From: Flavobacterium orientale
GTDB lineage: Bacteria > Bacteroidota > Bacteroidia > Flavobacteriales > Flavobacteriaceae
DNA: 64,000 nucleotides
Assembly: GCF_014638005.1 (NCBI RefSeq)
Contig: NZ_BMFG01000003.1
Coordinates: 157,255-221,254 of the forward strand
Direction of reading: 5' to 3'
Positions within the stretch are counted from its first letter, which is position 1. Every line of letters starts with the position of its first letter. Below are positions 60,401 to 64,000 of the stretch, one piece after another. The notes under the pieces were generated by a model. The model made no database searches. It saw nothing but the letters and a program-made list of their open reading frames with translations, and was not told the DNA's origin. Position numbers and translations under genes: made by a program.

Positions 60401-61876
60401 ATTTTTGTTAGGGATGCTAACAATTGTATTACATCAATCCCGGTAACATTAAATCCGTCTGTAAACATTAATCCGAGTGTTGCAGTAAATTACAACTGTA
60501 ATGCTAACACAGTAGGAAACACAGTAACAGTAACGGTAGATGCTTCTGTAGCTTCTTCTGTTCAGTATGCGTTAGACGGAGGAGCTTATCAAAATTCACC
60601 AACGTTTACTGATGTTGCTGTTGGACCACATACAATTACAGTTTTACATTCTAACGGATGCCAAAAAACAGTTTCCTTCGTTATCAATCCAACAACCCCT
60701 TTACAAGCAACTTTCTCAACGGTTCATGTTACTTGTTTTGGTTTAACAAATGGAAGCATAACCGTAAATCCAACAGGCGGAACAGCTCCATATCAATATG
60801 CTATTTCACCAAATTTAACAACATTTGTATCTTCAAACGTGTTTAACAATTTGGCTGCGGGAACGTATTCTGTTATCGTTAGAGATGCAATTGGATGTCA
60901 AGTTGAATTAATTATTAAAGTAGACGAGCCTGCTTCGCTTACTGCAACTATTGATGCCGTAACACAAGATTTATGTGTTGGTGATTCTGATGGAGCAATA
61001 ACGATTGCCGTTTCAGGAGGAACAGCTCCTTATGCTACAAGTTTGACTCAAAACGGAAATTATGTAGCCAATCAGTTTACATTCGAAAACTTACTAGGTG
61101 GTCAAACCTACACGGTTTATGTTCGTGATGCTAATAACTGTCAAACTTCAGTTTCAATTACGCTTGATCCGTTTGTAGATATTCAAGCTCAAGTGGCAGT
61201 TGATTATGGTTGTTTGAGTAGTTCATCTGAAAACACTGTTACGGTTACAGTTAACTCTACTATTGCCGGAAGTGTGACCTATTCGTTAGATGGAATGCCT
61301 TTCCAAAGCAGCAATATCTTTACCAACTTGAGCAATGGTTCGCATACGGTAATGGTTGTTCACACCAATGGTTGTTTTGATGAGGTTACCTTTACCATTT
61401 CGAATCAAACACCGCTTTCGTTAACTTTAGTTGAAAGTGCCATGAATCAAATTACAGCAACAGCTGCAGGTGGTTCAGGAATTTATACGTATTATTTGAA
61501 TGGTCAAAATTATGGAACACAAAATGTTTTCCAAATTTTTGCAACGGGAACTTATGTAGTTCAAGTTGAAGATTCATATGGATGTATTGCTGAAGAATCC
61601 ATCTTTATTACATTTATAGATATTGATATTCCAAACTTCTTTACACCAAATGATGATGGAGAAAATGATTTGTGGACGCCAACTAATTTAGATGGATTTC
61701 CAAATATCAGAATCTATGTTCATGACAGATATGGTAGAAACATCACCCAGTTTGGTCAAAACGGAGGATGGGATGGAACCTATAATGGAAAACCGCTTCC
61801 AACAGGAGATTACTGGTATACAATTACCCTTCAAAACGGAAGAAAAATAGTTGGAAATGTAACTTTATATAGATAA
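48479..61876 (+). CDS. Giant SprB-like T9SS type B adhesin (4465 residues)
   Basis: One uninterrupted 13.4-kb frame encoding a cell-surface adhesin. The signal peptide is about 1-30 (NLIAQAQ). Residues about 31-378 are the same domain as in the proteins at 19395 and 20983 (AGLYWSATY, IANIRATQG, GGWTIFFVYEN, DGFAGV, AALEGD, NSRNTLGYD). A DUF11-like domain at about 381-545 (DINLVKTVQD, LDYVITFQNIGND) and an Ig-like part follow. From about 740 on there are dozens of SprB-type repeats (VSCNGGSNGSI, GTYTITVTDAN cores). Residues about 2887-4320 are long, near-identical copies. The last 85 residues (DIDIPNFFTPNDDGENDLW, ending GNVTLYR) are a canonical type B sorting domain. By analogy with SprB it probably serves gliding motility or attachment. 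Flanked by PorP/SprF genes. Confidence 0.9.
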   Translation: MKAPKLPTAIKAIVLFNCLFLFNLIAQAQVAVPFTVRYENNLKGDMTLIANSIVNRQTSTEGPNVPYNTLGNTSQYNDNFNMLYVDIDSDASTFSSSSAVLTLPNGGCNKIVYAGLYWSATYRFNTGYSTSAGDGDGVRFSDFNQVKLKLPGGAYQDITGQILFDGFTDPNFIANSPYACYADITNLVTGLANPEGEYTIANIRATQGFINGGGVSGGWTIFFVYENPQMPGKFITSYDGFAGVRAAIGTTDIEYSGFTTLPPPFPVRAQLASAALEGDNRITGDQLRFKASTNPTFTDLSGALKPVNNFFNSRITLKDVEFLDRTPNSRNTLGYDSDIITIPNPGNLVLPNNSTAATLQITSTQDTYFMFFNAFNVDVIEPDINLVKTVQDLAGTDIGGANVTLGQFLDYVITFQNIGNDDSTNSVIRDILPVNTSLISVDLSGAPGVTYTYNPATKELLFSIPDNLLEIGDPIYTIRIRVQVATTCSELEDACSNIIQNQAYTTYQGVLNSNVISDDPSFAGLDSCGFGQPGPANFLVDIDDCIFTTNEILCGSSIVLTAANDYIAYVWTNSNGDVIGTNQSVTVSSVGTYTVVNTAAPPCIGITQTFNVTLFGATQTNPIIPFADEVVVCPNDGEELPLIFLCGVNDSRLLQISNSDAVSIIWEVLNEASCPPVGVDDCANKNAACNWTTVGTGPNYNATTAGQYRVTLNYQNGCFTRFYFNVFANLLDVQYTTTNLICNTPGSITITNLPSDYEFQLVNQTTNTILVPYQNNPIFTVAQAGVYLVQIRQIGVVDGCLFEVPNIGIQQNDFQVNVITQNASCNGQGSIRLQALNVLPQYYFTISGPVSISVGPVQDNDYTFNNLNPGTYTVTVTTDDGCSFTDTVTITPNTLNLTAQVSQHISCNQGNIQMSSGGGQPPYVYAIYSYNGVLQNPTAADYQTSVIFDIDFGGQGTYVFIMVDNNNCFTLSNPVTIDLIPNVTVNTTVQNVSCNGGSNGSINFAISNANGYNISYELLDGNGNVIYTGASGLFTGLAAGDYTVNLIQSKGNRTCVFTYNFTITEPDPIVGNAVVIQDYTCLTNSGSIGIAAGSVSGGVPPYQYSIDGITFGAATTFTGLTAGTYTITIRDANNCIATTNAITFAPLNQITDITITATAVTCPALSSNVTLTAVGGNAPFVYEIIAPSGQIANNGNNPTFNGLAPGTYTFLVTDNNGCYYQENYTIYPITPITVVGVLVANVVCLGDSNGALTYTVNSPNPYNYTVVNGLGTTVASASNSSLTTIPLTGIPASTYTITVTDTTTNCTATSAVTIAAPTAALAINITTNPITCLSNGNVTATATGGWGSNQYTLTQPNATVVGPQTNGSFGNLSQTGTYTISVTDANGCIVSTTFTLTTPPTVTASIAASSDICYDTSNAATLVVSVSGGTAPFVYSINGGPNQNSNTFANLTPGSYTITVTDSFGCTATVSQIITPQLLASTSIVKGLDCTATPDALIETSITGGLAPFTYQVAINGGAFGSSTAVIGTTLSYQTATAGTYQFLFTDAQGCTFTSGVYTIQPITLPSITSVIQTQNILCHGEASGAISITLDTTVGTAPFVISVVNTTTGVDYGNQTAGLTAGNYVITVTDANSCSDTENITITQPDLITYTITSIPITCDSLTGTNLGQITIQNVAGGVAPFTYYLTNNFGDIFTPYLAATGEDYTFTIVNFGIYQVDVIDANGCSVVTSNIIIASPPNDLEIDISTATVDCVSGGTAVVTVTTSVIGGPYQFGILDSNTSPYSSNFIPSDVPGGSTATFTGLIPGVTYTFVVFDQTTNCYFIKSADLPIQSPSNLNAVLDVVSNVSCTGNVDGNVSFTFSNYDAGATAVTYEIFNLQFNVSTGITGTTTPLLGGPVTVSNFGLLGPGTYYILFTEIGGAFNGCSTASASFTISQSTNLLQVTASISQNDNCNLNAGQITAVGQFGTPPYQFQIINSGDTPPTAATWAGSSNSVFNVEAGNYIIYIKDANDCIQATPSTIIVVSDPEPVITASVSNQCNTPDGSFIITVNRTLDGIAPYSYSFNGGAFQSQAAATFTYTNLTSGTYTIEIQDANGCGNLVSVTILPALNASPVIDALPTCADNDGVISVIPSGGSGNYEFTLQNNLGVTIQGPQASSTFNGLAAGDYTVIVTDTTSSCSSSASVTLSVPAPVVFTTSTSTVNCNGVSDGSITIVLDASNTNPPYVFSVTDGINPPIVQNNGFFTGLPAGTYTVTVTSDRDCQDVQIIQIIEPSLLAISATATSFVCDALNTVQASVITVTVSDDAFGNPSGTAPYNYSIDGTNYFPTNTFNVVDNGAVQNITVYVKDANNCIQTTSVIINPLPTITAVSVTQTTAITCINDAIVTIGVVGGSGDFTYELLPSGPVQVNNPIFALTTPGSYVFQVTDNVTGCYSLTTPFEIAPFDTIDVVITANSPVTCFGDTDGTVTIDVTGYSGAYSYEVQNNLGATIASGNGNTSVNPFTITGLLAGNHQVTITATDSPFCTAISATTTVGSPDSPLQIVATETANVTCDNNSGVIVATATGGWGNYQYQLVNNTTATTVYPYGAISTFENLTAGNYTVFAQDAGGCIVQTTVILIQPAFISATITSTNASLLCHGDTNASVSAVSVTGGQGSYQYILNIYDATGTTIVFSTDAQINNTFTGLGVGIYSITITDGWNCDFTTNTVTITEPSPIVASLSLTDTLTCTTLAEVTISATGGTPPYLYSTDGVTYTTTTIYPVGAGTYQFYVTDANNCTAVLSNQVTILPVPALELNLNLNSASINCFGEATATIFADATGGLGNYNYTLLDNANNVLAGPQTSGSFLNLASGQYVVTVTSGDCSDTSSVITITDPQPLVVSSINITNVLCFGGENGAVEIIASGGTGIIQYAISPNLNQFFNTNTFTNLAPGNYDIIVQDQSGCFVLLNIDIIEPAELVADVTNVVQNLCLGDDDGSFDMLITGGTPPYSTSLNNPDPSSYVQDQLSFTGLAGGQAYFIFVKDANDCETVAFVSLDVPVEVIPSVTIDYNCTGNVPGNTVTVSVNADVVNAVTYSLDGGPYQVSNIFQNLTSGTHTIDVQHTNGCIKSVTFDIDAYDPILLTVTSAEDVLCNAGNTGSITVNATGGSGAIQYAISPNLTVFTSQNVYTDLTAGNYTIIAQDALGCTVSEIVTINEPSVIDISLGAVTQELCTNDANGSITINVTGGVAPYSTSLNNTTSYVPNQFTFSNLIGGQTYTIYVRDANNCDSSIQVTLDAPVTINPTAAITYNCTGNVPGNTVTISVDASVVGAVTYSLDGGAYQASNVFQNLTSGSHTVNVQHTNGCIKSVTFTIDAYNPIVLTLSSVVDVLCNAGNTGSITVNATGGSGAIQYAISPNLTVFTSQNVYPNLTAGDYTIIAQDALGCTVSETITINEPSVIDITLGAVIQELCTNDANGSITINVTGGVAPYSTSLNNTTSYVPNQFTFSNLIGGQTYTIYVRDANNCDSSIQVTLDAPVTINPTAAITYNCTGNVPGNTVTISVDASVVGAVTYSLDGGAYQASNVFQNLTSGSHTVNVQHTNGCIKSVTFTIDTYNPIVLTLSSVVDVLCNAGNTGSITVNATGGSGAIQYAISPNLTVFTSQNVYPNLVAGSYTIIAQDAIGCTVSETITINEPTAIGITLGTVIQELCTNDANGSITINVTGGVAPYSTSLNNTTSYVPNQFIFSNLIGGQTYTIYVRDANNCVSSIQVTLDAPVTINPTAAVTYACTGNVPNNTVTISVNASVVGAVTYSLDGGAYQANNVFQNLTPGSHTVNVQHTNGCIKPVTFTVNPTTPITLNLSSVVNVACNGTNTGSITATTTGGTGAIQYAISPNLTVFTSQNIFNNLAAGTYTVIAQDAIGCSTSQTVTITQPNAVAITAGTVVQELCSGDANASITINVTGGVAPYATSLNNTFNFIPNQFTFNNLVGGQTYTIFVRDANNCITSIPVTLNPSVNINPSVAVNYNCNANTVGNTVTVTVDASVASSVQYALDGGAYQNSPTFTDVAVGPHTITVLHSNGCQKTVSFVINPTTPLQATFSTVHVTCFGLTNGSITVNPTGGTAPYQYAISPNLTTFVSSNVFNNLAAGTYSVIVRDAIGCQVELIIKVDEPASLTATIDAVTQDLCVGDSDGAITIAVSGGTAPYATSLTQNGNYVANQFTFENLLGGQTYTVYVRDANNCQTSVSITLDPFVDIQAQVAVDYGCLSSSSENTVTVTVNSTIAGSVTYSLDGMPFQSSNIFTNLSNGSHTVMVVHTNGCFDEVTFTISNQTPLSLTLVESAMNQITATAAGGSGIYTYYLNGQNYGTQNVFQIFATGTYVVQVEDSYGCIAEESIFITFIDIDIPNFFTPNDDGENDLWTPTNLDGFPNIRIYVHDRYGRNITQFGQNGGWDGTYNGKPLPTGDYWYTITLQNGRKIVGNVTLYR
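57137..61438 (+). repeat. Six tandem ~717-bp coding repeats in the giant adhesin
   Basis: Equivalent codons recur at about 57137, 57860, 58577, 59294, 60011 and 60725, giving periods of 723, 717, 717, 717 and 714 bp (238-241 residues, each holding about three SprB-type modules). Copies two to four are nearly identical. For example 58100-58314 is repeated base for base 717 bp later. The outer copies are more diverged. A partial seventh copy follows 61438. All periods are multiples of three, so unequal exchange would keep the frame. Confidence 0.92.
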
Positions 61877-61883
61877 ATTTATG

Positions 61884-61919
61884 AACTGACTCCAAGTTCC
61901 CCAAAGCTTGGAGTTGGTT
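61884..61919 (+). other. Intercistronic hairpin between giant adhesin and PorP/SprF
   Basis: AACTGACTCCAAG pairs with CTTGGAGTTGGTT (13 bp, two G-U) around a 10-nt loop, 8 bp after the adhesin stop. It lacks a T-run, so it is more likely an attenuator or mRNA-stabilising structure than a full terminator. Confidence 0.6.
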
Positions 61920-61937
61920 TCTCTAAAACCTACAAAA

Positions 61938-62879
61938 ATGAAAAAATATTTACTCCCTATAGTACTTATACTTGTTCTTAGCAAAGGAAATGCTCAAGAG
62001 TTAAACTTGCCAACTTTTACACAATATTTGGCTGATAATCCATTTATTATTGCACCAACCTATGCCGGAATTGGCGATAACGTAAAAATTAGAGCCAACG
62101 GATTCACGCAATGGGTTGGTATAAAAGATGCTCCCGAAAACCAATCATTGGCGGCTGATATGCGAATTCATGACCAATCAGGTGTTGGAATTTATCTATA
62201 TAATGATAAAAATGGAAACACGCGTCAATCGGGTGCAAAACTATCATTTGCTCATCACTTGACGTTGAATAAATATGCCGATCAATTTTTATCGTTTGGT
62301 ATTTCATATAATTTAAATCAATTTCGAATTGACATCGATAATTTCAACGGAACCGACTCCGGTGTTACAGATGACAGGCGTTTGACCAATCATAATTTTG
62401 ATGTCGGTGTTTTATATCGTGTAAACAACTATTATGTAAACTTTGCGGTTGCCAACGTTTTGAATAAAGAATTGGATATTTTTTCAGGAATTGAACCGCT
62501 AGAGTTGAGAAATTATCAAGTATATACGGGTTACAGATGGAAAAACATCAACAGTAGTGATTGGGAATTAGAGCCCTCCATGTATTTTCAATATTTTGAA
62601 AGTGATCAAAGATCAACAACAGATTTGAATTTGAAGCTACGTTTTTATAACTTTGAAGATTATTACTGGGCAGGTGTTTCCTATCGTTTTCTAAATGATC
62701 AATTCATGGAGCCTTTGAATATTGGTCCGATGGCAGGATTGAAAAAGAAAAATTTCTATTTTGCTTATTCCTATCAAGTTACTATGAATGAATTATTTAG
62801 TTATAATTCTGGTACACATATGGTAACTGTTGGATTAGATATTTTCCAAGGAATCAGCAACTGTCCATGTACCTATTAA
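61938..62879 (+). CDS. PorP/SprF family T9SS outer-membrane protein
   Basis: A 313-residue protein with a Sec signal (about 1-20, LVLSKGNAQ) and a PorP/SprF beta-barrel. Family features are TQYLADNPFIIAPTYAG near the mature N-terminus, RANGFTQWVGIKDAP, and strands such as GVGIYLYNDKNGN and LSFGISYNLNQFRID. I start at the ATG at 61938; a TTG 30 bp upstream lies in the hairpin and is unlikely. It follows the giant adhesin gene, the same order as sprB-sprF in Flavobacterium johnsoniae, so it is the likely dedicated export partner. Here a second PorP/SprF gene also precedes the adhesin. Confidence 0.9.
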   Translation: MKKYLLPIVLILVLSKGNAQELNLPTFTQYLADNPFIIAPTYAGIGDNVKIRANGFTQWVGIKDAPENQSLAADMRIHDQSGVGIYLYNDKNGNTRQSGAKLSFAHHLTLNKYADQFLSFGISYNLNQFRIDIDNFNGTDSGVTDDRRLTNHNFDVGVLYRVNNYYVNFAVANVLNKELDIFSGIEPLELRNYQVYTGYRWKNINSSDWELEPSMYFQYFESDQRSTTDLNLKLRFYNFEDYYWAGVSYRFLNDQFMEPLNIGPMAGLKKKNFYFAYSYQVTMNELFSYNSGTHMVTVGLDIFQGISNCPCTY

Positions 62880-62898
62880 TAATTTAATTAGTACGATT

Positions 62899-63258
62899 AT
62901 GGGCATTATTCGATTAAAAAATATAAGAACCTTTTCTTACCACGGTTGTTTGATTGAGGAAAGTAAAATTGGTTCCGACTATTCGGTTGATTTAGAAATA
63001 AAAGCCGATTTAAGAAGGTCTTCTCAAACCGATAAATTGGATGATACCGTTGATTATGTGGAGCTCAATCGAATTGTGGTAGAAGAAATGGACAAACGTT
63101 CCAAGTTGTTAGAACACGTTGCTCAACGAATCATAACGCGTATTTTTATCGAAATTGCTTCAGTATCTTGGGTATTAGTTGCTGTTTCAAAAATAAACCC
63201 TCCAATTGGTGGTGATGTTGAGCGGGTTACAGTTCAAATGGAAGAATATAGAAACTAG
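62899..63258 (+). CDS. folB: Dihydroneopterin aldolase
   Basis: A 119-residue enzyme of folate synthesis that converts 7,8-dihydroneopterin to 6-hydroxymethyl-7,8-dihydropterin and glycolaldehyde. The FolB motifs are present: FSYHGCLIEESKIG near residues 12-25, with the pterin-binding Glu, VDYVELNRIV, LLEHVAQRI, and the catalytic Lys in SKINPPIGGDVERV. Length is normal. It is 19 bp after the PorP/SprF gene and may be carried on the same transcript although functionally unrelated. Confidence 0.94.
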   Translation: MGIIRLKNIRTFSYHGCLIEESKIGSDYSVDLEIKADLRRSSQTDKLDDTVDYVELNRIVVEEMDKRSKLLEHVAQRIITRIFIEIASVSWVLVAVSKINPPIGGDVERVTVQMEEYRN

Positions 63259-63317
63259 TTTTCAATACATACTAAAAGTTTTTTGGCTTTATACTTTTTA
63301 ACTTTAAAGTTTTTATT

Positions 63318-63325
63318 TACATTTG
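63318..63325 (+). promoter_or_regulatory. -7 promoter element of tRNA-Cys
   Basis: TACATTTG matches TAnnTTTG and lies 14 nt upstream of the tRNA 5' end, giving a short leader. Confidence 0.5.
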
Positions 63326-63339
63326 CCATCCAATCATAA

Positions 63340-63410
63340 GGCGTCGTGGCCGAGCGGCTAGGCACCGGTCTGCAAAACCGTCTACTCCGGTTCGAATCCG
63401 GACGATGCCT
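63340..63410 (+). tRNA. tRNA-Cys (anticodon GCA)
   Basis: A 71-nt cloverleaf. The acceptor stem is GGCGTCG (63340-63346) with CGATGCC (63403-63409), including one G-U pair. The D-arm GCC/GGC is intact. The anticodon loop CTGCAAA holds GCA at 63372-63374. The anticodon stem is CCGGT/ACCGT with a C-U mismatch at its first pair. The T-arm is TCCGG-TTCGAAT-CCGGA (63386-63402), and the discriminator base is U (63410), as expected for cysteine tRNAs. The 3' CCA is not encoded. Its 3' half is the source of the tandem array that follows. Confidence 0.96.
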
Positions 63411-63413
63411 CTG

Positions 63414-63443
63414 AAACCTTCAAGGAAACTTGGAGGTTTTTTT
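63414..63443 (+). terminator. Rho-independent terminator of tRNA-Cys
   Basis: AAACCTTCAAG pairs with CTTGGAGGTTT (one G-U) around a GAAA tetraloop, followed by seven T. Copies recur every 120 bp in the downstream array (from about 63534, 63654, 63774 and 63894). Confidence 0.88.
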
Positions 63444-63479
63444 ATTGAAAATTTTTAGAAAGAATTGATTAAAGATAGC

Positions 63480-64000
63480 GCAAAACCGTCTACTCCGGTT
63501 CTCCCGATAGCAATCGGGAGGACGATGCCTCTGAAACCTTCAAGGAAACTTGGAGGTTTTTTTATTGAAAATTTTTAGAAAGAATTGATTAAAGATAGCG
63601 CAAAACCGTCTACTCCGGTTCTCCCGATAGCAATCGGGAGGACGATGCCTCTAAAACCTTCAAGGAAACTTGGAGGTTTTTTTATTGAAAATTTTTAGAA
63701 AGAATTGATTAAAGATAGCGCAAAACCGTCTACTCCGGTTCTCCCGATAGCAATCGGGAGGACGATGCCTCTAAAACCTTCAAGGAAACTTGGAGGTTTT
63801 TTTATTGAAAATTTTTAGAAAAAATTGATTAAAGATAACGCAAAACCGTCTACTCCGCTTCTCCCGATCGCTATCGGGAGGACGATGCCTCTAAAACCTT
63901 CAAGGAAACTTGGAGGTTTTTTTATTGAAAATTTTTAGAAAAAATTGATTAAAGATAACGCAAAACCGTCTACTCCGCTTCTCCCGATCGCTATCGGGAG
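63480..64000 (+). repeat. 120-bp tandem array of chimeric tRNA-Cys 3' halves
   Basis: Four full units (63480-63599, 63600-63719, 63720-63839, 63840-63959) and the start of a fifth (63960-64000), with an exact 120-bp period, running off the window edge. Each unit starts at GCAAAACCGTCTACTCCG, identical to the tRNA from its GCA anticodon into the T-stem. It then has a 20-bp palindrome in place of the tRNA's CGAATCCG. It rejoins the tRNA at GACGATGCCT and continues with the tRNA's own terminator and about 60 bp of AT-rich downstream sequence. The tRNA itself is unit zero, with the period 12 bp shorter because the palindrome is absent. The 5' tRNA half (acceptor 5' strand, D-arm) is never copied, so no unit can fold as a tRNA. 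Confidence 0.95.
63501..63520 (+). repeat. 20-bp palindromic insert in the array units
   Basis: CTCCCGATAGCAATCGGGAG forms an 8-bp stem with an AGCA loop. It recurs at 63621-63640 and 63741-63760. At 63861-63880 and 63981-64000 the sequence is CTCCCGATCGCTATCGGGAG. The later form is one base from the reverse complement of the earlier form, as if the element were inverted. No other copy was noticed in the window. Confidence 0.9.

Noticed and set aside
63480..64000. CRISPR array
   Set aside because: The whole 120-bp unit repeats with no variable spacers, and the repeat derives from the adjacent tRNA gene; no cas genes are present.
63480..64000. Additional tRNA-Cys genes or pseudo-tRNAs
   Set aside because: Every unit lacks the acceptor 5' strand and the D-arm, and its T-loop is replaced by a palindrome, so no cloverleaf can form.

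Overview
The window looks like the chromosome of a Flavobacteriaceae bacterium, most likely Flavobacterium or a close relative. It is strongly AT-rich and has few Shine-Dalgarno sequences. Many genes are preceded by the Bacteroidota -7 element TAnnTTTG. It encodes typical flavobacterial families: DUF4837, DUF4175, PorP/SprF, a type B type IX secretion (T9SS) sorting domain, and SprB-type repeats. I saw no phage, IS or CRISPR locus. Most of the window is ordinary core chromosome.

Layout. 0-2.7 kb: suf iron-sulfur assembly operon on the minus strand (IscA-type carrier, SufB, SufC), running off the left edge. 2.8-8.3 kb: metallo-beta-lactamase-fold hydrolase, subtilisin-like lipoprotein protease, M1 aminopeptidase, isoaspartyl peptidase. 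8.4-14.6 kb: MBOAT/SGNH O-acylation pair, rnpA, DUF4349 lipoprotein, S41 protease, double OmpA-domain protein. 14.6-19.3 kb (minus): GNAT, DUF4837 lipoprotein, MltD-like transglycosylase with four LysM domains, pgk. 19.4-22.6 kb (minus): two paralogous secreted proteins with a C-terminal SPOR-like domain. 22.7-34 kb: holB, a DoxX-like gene, a Pif1/RecD-like helicase, an OmpH/Skp lipoprotein, a methyltransferase with a doubtful 5' end, and the DUF4175-ybeY-mnmG operon. Two parS-like palindromes flank mnmG. 34.6-42.4 kb: gltX, a small lipoprotein, an uncharacterised gene pair, a CNNM/CBS protein, an SPFH protein and glnS.

42.8-62.9 kb is a four-gene surface-adhesin locus. It holds an Ig-like T9SS type B protein, a PorP/SprF barrel fused to a SPOR-like domain, a giant 4465-residue SprB-like adhesin, and a second PorP/SprF. 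The giant protein starts with the same N-terminal domain that makes up most of the two 19.4-22.6 kb proteins. Those proteins end in the same SPOR-like domain as the PorP fusion. The two loci are therefore linked by domain shuffling and probably work in one surface-export system.

62.9-64 kb: folB, then tRNA-Cys(GCA). Directly after the tRNA a tandem array with an exact 120-bp period runs off the right edge. Each unit is the tRNA 3' half, starting at the anticodon, with 8 bp of the T-loop/T-stem replaced by a 20-bp palindrome, followed by a copy of the tRNA terminator. This is the most unusual structure in the window.
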